From an archaeon (GTDB lineage: Archaea; Aenigmatarchaeota; Aenigmatarchaeia; GW2011-AR5; GCA-2688965): a stretch of 19,545 nucleotides of DNA. The stretch spans positions 1-19,545 of the forward strand of contig NZEE01000109.1 of assembly GCA_002688965.1 (NCBI GenBank), read 5' to 3'. Below the pieces are notes generated by a model. It was not told where the DNA came from. It did not search any database and saw only the letters and a program-made list of their open reading frames with translations. Shown here piece after piece: positions 14,268 to 19,545 of the stretch; position 1 is the first letter of the stretch, and the number at the start of each line of letters is the position of its first letter. The translations under genes and the position numbers were made by a program.

Positions 14268-14549
14268 TTAATTTAGGTTATGTCGATTATTTTTTTTATT
14301 AGTTGTTGAAGCAAATGCTGTGGCAGCCTTAAAGATTGCATCTTTTACATCTTGCTGTTGGGTACCTAGATTTTTTTGGGTTTCATTAAACTTGTGCATT
14401 AAATATGCCAATCTTCCAAAACCCAACAACAAAGATAAACCTAAAAACACATGCCCCAATGCTGATTGACCATACACATATAAAACCACTGAGGAAATCA
14501 TTGCAATTTCCGGGAACCCAATGCTAATAGTTGAATTTGATGTATACAT
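14268..14549 (-). CDS. Small two-transmembrane-segment protein, unknown function
   Basis: 93 residues, with a perfect GGAGG ribosome site six bases before the ATG and a TATAAT about 18 bases upstream of the ATG. Two hydrophobic helices are seen, roughly residues 13-28 and 30-50 (GHVFLGLSLLLGFGRLAYLM), followed by a charged, soluble helical tail (MHKFNETQKNLGTQQQDVKD then AIFKAATAFA). A helical hairpin in the inner membrane is expected. The stop is one base before the chaperonin-like start, so the two are translationally coupled and may interact; for example it could anchor or target the GroEL-like protein. It also resembles holin-size membrane proteins, but nothing specific supports lysis. 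Confidence 0.7.
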   Translation of the reverse strand: MYTSNSTISIGFPEIAMISSVVLYVYGQSALGHVFLGLSLLLGFGRLAYLMHKFNETQKNLGTQQQDVKDAIFKAATAFASTTNKKNNRHNLN

Positions 14550-14566
14550 ATTAAACCTCCACTTGA

Positions 14567-14572
14567 ATTATA
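14567..14572 (-). promoter_or_regulatory. Candidate -10 box (TATAAT) upstream of the two-helix membrane protein gene
   Basis: An exact TATAAT on the minus strand, between the prkA stop (14601) and the ATG at 14549. No clear -35. It could start a separate transcript for the membrane protein and chaperonin-like pair. Confidence 0.35.
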
Positions 14573-14600
14573 AACACAAATATAGATTTAGTATAAATTT

Positions 14601-16529
14601 CTAACTATCACGCCAAAGATTGTTGCTAGCGAATGTAAGAATTTCTTCGGCAGAGTCTTCTGTATAGCCATATTCATCCATCATTGTACCAACCATATCG
14701 CTATATTTTTTTTGTTGATCATCATCTCTGGTTTTACTTTTAGTAACAATTCTGGCCATATCTTTTACTGAATTAATTAAATAACCCTCAATGGCTTCTT
14801 TAAGCGGTTCATAACTGGCGTAATTGACTTTATCCCCTCTTCTCATTTTAGCAAACATATATGCTGTAACATCACTTCGAAATCCATCTTTGGATGATCC
14901 CACAATGCCAATTTGTTCTTCAATAGCCTTAAGGAAATTTTCATCAGGTGCCATTTCTTCTTTTGTTACCCGATCTTTTAATTTTTGTCTGGTTGTAAAC
15001 GCCTCAGCGTTATCCAAATAATTGTCAAATAATGATTGTGCCTGTTCTTCATATGCAGTTATGAATGCTTTTGCAATTTCAGTTTCTAGAATCTTAAGAT
15101 ATTCTTCACGAACAACTTTTTGGATTAATTCAAGACAATTCTTTCTAAATTCTTCATCAACAATTTGTTCTTTTATTTGTTTTGTCAACGAATCCATTAC
15201 TGATATTGGAGTAATCATACCTTTATCACTATCTGTTAAAGCGCAATCAATAGTTTTCATAATAAATCGTGTGGATATTCCTGACATTCCCTCTCTTCTG
15301 GCTTCATCTTTTAGGTCTTTGATATCAATTTTTTTCACACGTCCTTTTTCAATAACTTCTTCCCCATTATAAATCTTCATTTTTGTAAGAAGATCACATT
15401 TTTGTGATGGTTTTAATCGTGATAAAATTGAGAACATAGAGGCAATTTTGAGAGTATGTGGGGCTATATGAGCAACAAAATCAGAGCGTCCCAATAATTT
15501 TTCATAAATCTTAATTTCCTGATCAAGTTCCAGAACATAAGACACATCAATCTTAACAACCCTGTCAAGTATGGCTTCATTGGTATGTTCAGATCTAAAT
15601 CGATTCCATTCTGCCTCATTGCAATGAGCAATGATAACACCGTCAAAATAAATTAAATCATTTTTGCCAGGACTAGGTATTCTTTTTTCCTGTGTTGCTG
15701 TAATCACTGTGTGTAGAAATTCAATTTCATTTTTAAAAATTTCTACGAATTCTACAATTCCTCGATTTCCAATATTGAATGCCCCATTTAATGAAAGTAC
15801 ACGAGGATCATCTTCGGAATATTTGTCAAGTTTTGAAATATCCTCTGAACCAATCAACACTGATACGTCTTGGCTATTTGCATCCATAGGAGGTACGGAC
15901 GCAATTCCCCTTCGCCCTCTTTGGGAAAATGACGATTCAACAACTGAATATTTTTCGTACTCGTTGTTGTGTTCATTTAACAATTGATGTCTGGCAATCG
16001 GACTTAAATCCCCCTCAATTTTAACTTTCAACATTTTTTCAAATTTTTCTCTCAATGCCCTAGGAAGTAATTGAAGGGGTTCACCTCGTTGAGGATCATT
16101 TTTTAAATGATAATATTTTAATCCCTCTAGAGATTTTTTAATATGTTCCGTAAGAGCAGATTTCCCCGCCCCAACAGGACCCATAAAAAGTAAAACCTGT
16201 CGGCTTTCTTCACCTTTCATTGCTGCTGATTTTAAAAATCTCATAATTTTTGCAATTATTTTTTCCATTCCAAAAAATTCTTTTTGAAAATAATCATAAA
16301 TTTTTATATTATCGCAATCAAACAATTTATAATGACGAGGATCTGAGGATTTCATTGGCTCAATCCCGTGAACTACAATAGCATTGTACAGTCTTTTATG
16401 GGCCAACAAAACAGTATCAGGATTTTTGGATACGATATCTAGATACTCCAAAAAATTTCCTTCGAATTTTTCATCCTTGCTAGCATTTCTTTGTTTTTCT
16501 ATTATCTTTAAAAAATCACGTTTTACCAT
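14601..16529 (-). CDS. prkA: PrkA / YeaG family AAA+ protein (serine kinase / protease)
   Basis: 642 residues, the usual length of PrkA. The N-terminal region and AAA+ domain carry the Walker A motif GPVGAGKS (117-124), YHLKNDP (140-146), an FEKM helix, IGSEDISKLDKYSEDDPRVL (226-245), NRGIVEFVEIFK (255-266), ATQEKRIPSPGK (278-289) and AHCNEAEWNRF (301-311), all typical of PrkA. The C-terminal part (EGMSGISTRFIMKTID, 413-428, onward) is the PrkA C-terminal domain, long described as a kinase domain and more recently tied to Lon-like proteolysis. PrkA partners with YeaH and SpoVR in stationary-phase and nitrogen-stress responses; both genes lie directly upstream. The ribosome site is AGAGG, and a TATAAATA element sits in the 25-base gap before it. 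The Walker A motif is intact, so ATPase activity is expected. Confidence 0.95.
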   Translation of the reverse strand: MVKRDFLKIIEKQRNASKDEKFEGNFLEYLDIVSKNPDTVLLAHKRLYNAIVVHGIEPMKSSDPRHYKLFDCDNIKIYDYFQKEFFGMEKIIAKIMRFLKSAAMKGEESRQVLLFMGPVGAGKSALTEHIKKSLEGLKYYHLKNDPQRGEPLQLLPRALREKFEKMLKVKIEGDLSPIARHQLLNEHNNEYEKYSVVESSFSQRGRRGIASVPPMDANSQDVSVLIGSEDISKLDKYSEDDPRVLSLNGAFNIGNRGIVEFVEIFKNEIEFLHTVITATQEKRIPSPGKNDLIYFDGVIIAHCNEAEWNRFRSEHTNEAILDRVVKIDVSYVLELDQEIKIYEKLLGRSDFVAHIAPHTLKIASMFSILSRLKPSQKCDLLTKMKIYNGEEVIEKGRVKKIDIKDLKDEARREGMSGISTRFIMKTIDCALTDSDKGMITPISVMDSLTKQIKEQIVDEEFRKNCLELIQKVVREEYLKILETEIAKAFITAYEEQAQSLFDNYLDNAEAFTTRQKLKDRVTKEEMAPDENFLKAIEEQIGIVGSSKDGFRSDVTAYMFAKMRRGDKVNYASYEPLKEAIEGYLINSVKDMARIVTKSKTRDDDQQKKYSDMVGTMMDEYGYTEDSAEEILTFASNNLWRDS

Positions 16530-16545
16530 TTCTAACCTCTGTTTC

Positions 16546-16553
16546 TATTTATA
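16546..16553 (-). promoter_or_regulatory. TATAAATA element upstream of prkA (T4-late-promoter-like)
   Basis: The exact octamer TATAAATA on the minus strand lies in the 25-base gap between the spoVR stop (16555) and the prkA start (16529). TATAAATA is the core of T4-type phage late promoters. Initiation 5-6 bases downstream would leave a short leader that still contains the AGAGG ribosome site. In AT-rich DNA it may also be chance. Confidence 0.4.
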
Positions 16554-16554
16554 A

Positions 16555-17862
16555 TTAGATTTCCCATGGCTCATCTTCAATTACTGTTGTTAACTTAACC
16601 ACATCTTTCCATAAGTTGCCAACATGTAAAATTACTTCATCTGCATAATTTAAGTCTAAATCCCTACCATCGTGTTGGTGTTTTAAAGATAAAATATTTC
16701 CGTTTTCAATTTCATCTATGTAAATTTTAGGCACCGAGTTTATCCCAACAGTTTTTATCAAAGATTCTTTAACTAACTTCCAACCCTCTTCATCAGAAAT
16801 TTCATCGATGGTATATGTTCCCTTTTTATTAGCAAATGCAAAAAGATTTAAATCTTCACAATCCTCTTGTATTAGATATTGTCTTAAAAATGCTTCATCA
16901 TGAGCGCATTCCCTCGCAATAAAACACTCCTCCAAACCATATCTTTCTTCTATTTTATTAAAAAGATGGAATCCTAAATGATAAGGATTGATGCCACCTA
17001 TATGTGGTCTTACCACCTGGTTGTGACTTTTGATAAAAGGAATATGAAGTTCTTGAGGCAATTCTAATTCATGCATTAATTTATAATGCCAAAAACATGC
17101 CCAACCTTCATTCATAATTTTTGTTTGCATTTGGGGTAAAAAATATCTTGATTCATCTCTTGCAATTTCGATTAAATCAATTTGCCAATCATCTAAATGC
17201 CCACCATGTTCTATGATAAATCCCAAAATATCATGATCGGCTTCTAGCGGTATTTTTTCTAAATCAAAATCTGTATAATTTCCATTCCCATCATTTTTAA
17301 CCAACTTAATATATTTTTCTCTAGTTTCTTCATGTGATGGTCTCTCATAAGGAAAACTTGGAACCTGAAACTGTACTGCATGGGCAGCATCCAAAATATT
17401 TTCTACCGCCTCAATACCGATGCTAGGATCCTCAATATACGATTGAATTCTTTTTTTTGCATTTCGAAATCTAGCAACCACAGAATTAGGTCGAGTATTC
17501 TTAAACATTCTATTATTTTTAAAAAAATCAGAATGCCCTATGCAGTGACACATAATCAGCACTTGAAGATAAAAAGGATTTTCCCGCATTAGATAAGAAA
17601 TTGAAGGATCGGAATTTATAATTAATTCATAAGGTAAGCCTTCTGCACCGGCATTATACATTTGGTGGGTTCTCTCAAAGCTTTTTCCATATGACCAATG
17701 TGAATAATGCGTGGGCATACCATGATAAGCCATATTTCCAATCATTTCATAATAATCGCATGTTTCATATATAATTGGATACCAATCTAATCCATGAGTT
17801 TTTGCCAACGCACAGATCTTATCATCATATTTCGATAAATCTTTCAGGGTCCAATCATTCAT
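16555..17862 (-). CDS. spoVR: SpoVR / YcgB family protein
   Basis: 435 residues, slightly shorter than E. coli YcgB (about 510). Recognised by the conserved SpoVR motifs: YEMIGNMAYHGMPTHYSHWS then YGKSFE (38-63), GLPYELIINSDPSISYLMRE (75-94), MCHCIGHSDFF (104-114), and NEGWACFWHYKLMHEL (about 251-266). The C-terminal DLNYADEVILHVGNLWKDVV then KLTTVI is also typical. Biochemical activity is not established for the family; genetically it works with PrkA and YeaH/YhbH. The many conserved His and Cys residues (HGMPTHYSHW, CHCIGH) suggest metal binding. The ATG at 17862 has a CGGAGG site eight bases upstream and overlaps the YeaH stop by eight bases, so the two are translationally coupled. The family is named after a B. 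subtilis sporulation gene, but there is no sign of sporulation here. Confidence 0.95.
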   Translation of the reverse strand: MNDWTLKDLSKYDDKICALAKTHGLDWYPIIYETCDYYEMIGNMAYHGMPTHYSHWSYGKSFERTHQMYNAGAEGLPYELIINSDPSISYLMRENPFYLQVLIMCHCIGHSDFFKNNRMFKNTRPNSVVARFRNAKKRIQSYIEDPSIGIEAVENILDAAHAVQFQVPSFPYERPSHEETREKYIKLVKNDGNGNYTDFDLEKIPLEADHDILGFIIEHGGHLDDWQIDLIEIARDESRYFLPQMQTKIMNEGWACFWHYKLMHELELPQELHIPFIKSHNQVVRPHIGGINPYHLGFHLFNKIEERYGLEECFIARECAHDEAFLRQYLIQEDCEDLNLFAFANKKGTYTIDEISDEEGWKLVKESLIKTVGINSVPKIYIDEIENGNILSLKHQHDGRDLDLNYADEVILHVGNLWKDVVKLTTVIEDEPWEI

Positions 17863-19027
17863 TCAATTTTCCTCCGAATATTTTTCTAAATGCTGGCCAA
17901 ACATCTTCTTTCTGAAAGATCTCAACTATCTTGAAATTTTTATCAATTAATGAAACAAAATTTTTATGTAAATTTGAACCCCCAGAAGAAATCCACGCTT
18001 TCTTTTCTCTTTGCGGTTCTATTTCACAATAGGTATAAAGTTGACAGTGCTGTTTTAAAACCATTGCAGCTTCATTGCAAGCCGCTTCATCTTCTGGCCA
18101 ATTATCACCATCAGAACATTGAAAACAATAAATATTCCATAACTCAGGATGAAATCTTTCTGCAATGATATCTAGCGTTTTTCGAATTGCGGAAGATACC
18201 AGAGTACCTCCACCGGTACCTCTAGTAAAAAACTGTTTTTCATTTACTTCATATGCAGCTACATCATGAGAAATAAATACCATCTCTATATTTTCATAAC
18301 GATATCTTAAAAATTGATAAATCAAAAAATAAAAACTTCTTGCAAGAAATTTTTTATCTTGTGTCATTGAACCAGAAATGTCCATTATGAAAAATATTAC
18401 TGCATTACTAGATTCCTTGAACGATTTTTTAATATGTCGATATTCTAGATCGTCTTCATGAAATGAAAATCTTTCATCTGGCAATATATCATCATGACGT
18501 TGAGTTGCTGCTTTTCTTTTGATACGATTGACTGCAGTTTTCTTTTTATCTAATCTAGGACGAATTCCTTGTTTGCGATATCCATGACGCTTAAACCGTT
18601 CAGAACGAATGACTTTAAGTTTTTTTCTTTCAAGTTCTGGCAATTCTAAATCGCGGAATAGATAATCGGCCAGTTCATCTAATGTTATTTCAACTTCATA
18701 ATACTCAATTCCTTTTTCATTTCCAACTTGATCTCCAGGAGATTGAGATTGTTGTGATTGTCCTACTGTCTGTCCGCGTGTTATATTTTTTCCGGGAGCA
18801 GAACCCACCCGAGAATTGGTTTCATTATCTCCATAAACAAAACGATATTCTTTAATTCCACGAACTGGAATACGAATTTTTTTCTTTCCTTCTTCTCCAA
18901 TGATAGACTCTTCGGCGACAATATGATAAACACCATCTCGAATGGCCTTTTCAATCTTTTGCTTATGGCGGCGACGATCCGATGCTGATCGATCAGCTGA
19001 AGTTTTATGTTCCTTAAAAGTAGACAT
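17855..19027 (-). CDS. yeaH: YeaH / YhbH family (DUF444) VWA-domain protein
   Basis: 390 residues. The N terminus is basic (SASDRRRHKQKIEKAIRDGV, 14-33), followed by a Gly/Gln/Ser-rich linker (83-103) and the family's basic central block (RFKRHGYRKQGIRPRLDKKK then TAVNRIKRKA). The C-terminal VWA domain has the MIDAS motif DISGS (216-220), the GTGGGT loop with Thr275 (270-275) and SDGDNW (305-310) with Asp306, so it should bind Mg. This matches DUF444/YeaH, which forms a functional unit with PrkA/YeaG and SpoVR/YcgB. The ATG at 19027 has no clear ribosome site; the sequence just upstream is AT-rich. It leads the three-gene module and overlaps spoVR. Confidence 0.95.
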   Translation of the reverse strand: MSTFKEHKTSADRSASDRRRHKQKIEKAIRDGVYHIVAEESIIGEEGKKKIRIPVRGIKEYRFVYGDNETNSRVGSAPGKNITRGQTVGQSQQSQSPGDQVGNEKGIEYYEVEITLDELADYLFRDLELPELERKKLKVIRSERFKRHGYRKQGIRPRLDKKKTAVNRIKRKAATQRHDDILPDERFSFHEDDLEYRHIKKSFKESSNAVIFFIMDISGSMTQDKKFLARSFYFLIYQFLRYRYENIEMVFISHDVAAYEVNEKQFFTRGTGGGTLVSSAIRKTLDIIAERFHPELWNIYCFQCSDGDNWPEDEAACNEAAMVLKQHCQLYTYCEIEPQREKKAWISSGGSNLHKNFVSLIDKNFKIVEIFQKEDVWPAFRKIFGGKLNE

Positions 19028-19091
19028 GCCAATTATAATTATTACATTTCTATTTCATCTGCGTAGGCTAATTGAAGCTAATATTTTTTTA
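19028..19091. promoter_or_regulatory. Intergenic spacer between HAD-like gene and yeaH
   Basis: 64 bases, AT-rich. It contains two direct ATTAGC copies (minus strand, near 19065-19080) and a TATAAT immediately before the yeaH ATG, too close to serve as a normal -10 for that start. No terminator hairpin is seen, so yeaH may be read from the upstream transcript. Confidence 0.3.
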
Positions 19092-19545
19092 TCATAATTT
19101 TTCTTTTTCTTCCATTAGCATATATCGTATAAATTTTCGTAAATATTCATGTTTATTTAATTTTATTTCGTTGATCGTAACCAAGGTATAATCAAATGAT
19201 ATACCGGCATCATTAACAACTTTTTGAATTGCATCAATGTTTTTAAAATTATCTTCATACACGTGCACGCCATCATAATTACCGGTTTTCAGACGTTTAA
19301 TTACATAAGCAGCTTTAGCAGAGGGACTCGAATTACCCACTGCAATTATTGGAATATTTATTCCTAATCCTTGATCCTTTAAAAATTGCCTGACCGGGGA
19401 TGCCAAATTTCTGGCAGTTAAAATAATGACATTTCGAGGACCAAAATTTTGAGCTACTTTCTGTAATTTTTTAAATGTGCTTGATATCGTTTGACCTCCA
19501 GGAGGATAAATTTCAAACTGTGAAAAGTCAAATTCATCGCCTGGA
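19092..19545 (-). CDS. HAD-superfamily phosphatase-like protein, 5' end beyond window
   Basis: The frame stays open from the right edge (46 codons before position 19406) and stops at 19092, so at least 150 residues of the C-terminal part are visible and the real start lies beyond the window. HAD-fold marks: VIILTARN (motif II region, the 'LTAR/LTGR' threonine), a mid-region with PIIAVGNSSPSAKAAYVIKR (the Lys of motif III is probably the K of SAKAAYV), and VHVYEDNFKNIDAIQKV, the motif IV acidic strand (ED). The FDxDxTL nucleophile motif would be upstream, off the window. This looks like the small HAD phosphatases found in many T4-type phages, possibly acting on nucleotides or nucleic-acid ends. 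It precedes the YeaH gene by 64 bases on the same strand. TTG at 19406 is only an internal codon. Confidence 0.7.
   Translation of the reverse strand, partial: PGDEFDFSQFEIYPPGGQTISSTFKKLQKVAQNFGPRNVIILTARNLASPVRQFLKDQGLGINIPIIAVGNSSPSAKAAYVIKRLKTGNYDGVHVYEDNFKNIDAIQKVVNDAGISFDYTLVTINEIKLNKHEYLRKFIRYMLMEEKEKL

Noticed and set aside
14601..19027. Sporulation locus (from the name SpoVR)
   Set aside because: SpoVR-family proteins are widespread in non-sporulating bacteria; no sporulation genes are present.
19092..19406. A complete 104-residue gene starting at TTG 19406
   Set aside because: The frame is open to the window edge and upstream codons encode the HAD LTAR motif, so this is the tail of a longer gene.
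1..19545. Insertion sequences or transposases
   Set aside because: No transposase motif or matched terminal inverted repeats were seen.
1..19545. Bacterial chromosome as the source
   Set aside because: Not excluded, but the overlapping compact genes, small orphan ORFs, lone sigma-4 protein, PhoH and degenerate chaperonin together fit a large phage better.

Overview
The window reads as part of a large, tailed-phage-like genome (probably a marine or freshwater myovirus or jumbo phage), not an ordinary bacterial chromosome. The evidence is circumstantial: AT-rich DNA, near-continuous coding with ATGA/TAATG overlaps, almost every gene on the minus strand, several small orphan genes, a PIN-PhoH ATPase, a minimal sigma-region-4 protein, and a one-piece tmRNA lying between small ORFs. 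I see no capsid, tail, terminase or polymerase gene, so the phage assignment is an inference (about 85%). A tmRNA tag ending YALAA and heptose/LPS-type sugar genes suggest a Gram-negative host, possibly beta/gammaproteobacterial.

Layout, read in the direction of transcription of most genes (right to left). (1) 19545-12160: the end of a HAD-like phosphatase; then a complete three-gene stress module, YeaH/DUF444 (VWA), SpoVR/YcgB and PrkA/YeaG (AAA+); then a two-membrane-segment protein; then a strongly diverged GroEL-like chaperonin with a degraded ATP site; then a predicted lipoprotein with an HELVH zinc-protease motif. (2) 12072-9348: four small proteins (one resembling bacterial histone-H1-like proteins), the tmRNA, and an FtsZ/tubulin-family GTPase that keeps its catalytic T7-loop aspartates. 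(3) 9061-9351 on the plus strand: a Cys-rich sigma-region-4 protein, the only plus-strand gene. (4) 8985-7684: PIN-PhoH ATPase. (5) An AT-rich regulatory gap of 164 bp with GATC-containing repeats. (6) 7519-1: an eight-gene overlapping operon for glycan synthesis: GT-B/GT-A fusion, GT2, methyltransferase, two GT4, two tandem GT9 heptosyltransferase-like enzymes, and an HldD-like ADP-heptose epimerase (cut by the window edge).

Working together: the sugar operon looks able to make an ADP-heptose donor and assemble a heptose-containing, possibly methylated glycan on the host surface or the virion. The right half gathers protein-quality-control and stress functions (PrkA/YeaH/SpoVR, GroEL-like protein, tmRNA). 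In bacteria PrkA-YeaH-SpoVR are linked to starvation and stationary phase, so the module may adapt a starved host cell for phage production. The FtsZ-like GTPase could form a phage filament or interfere with host division. The most unusual points are the phage-borne PrkA-YeaH-SpoVR trio in a permuted gene order, the ATP-site-degenerate GroEL coupled to a small membrane protein, and the active-looking FtsZ-like protein next to a phage tmRNA.
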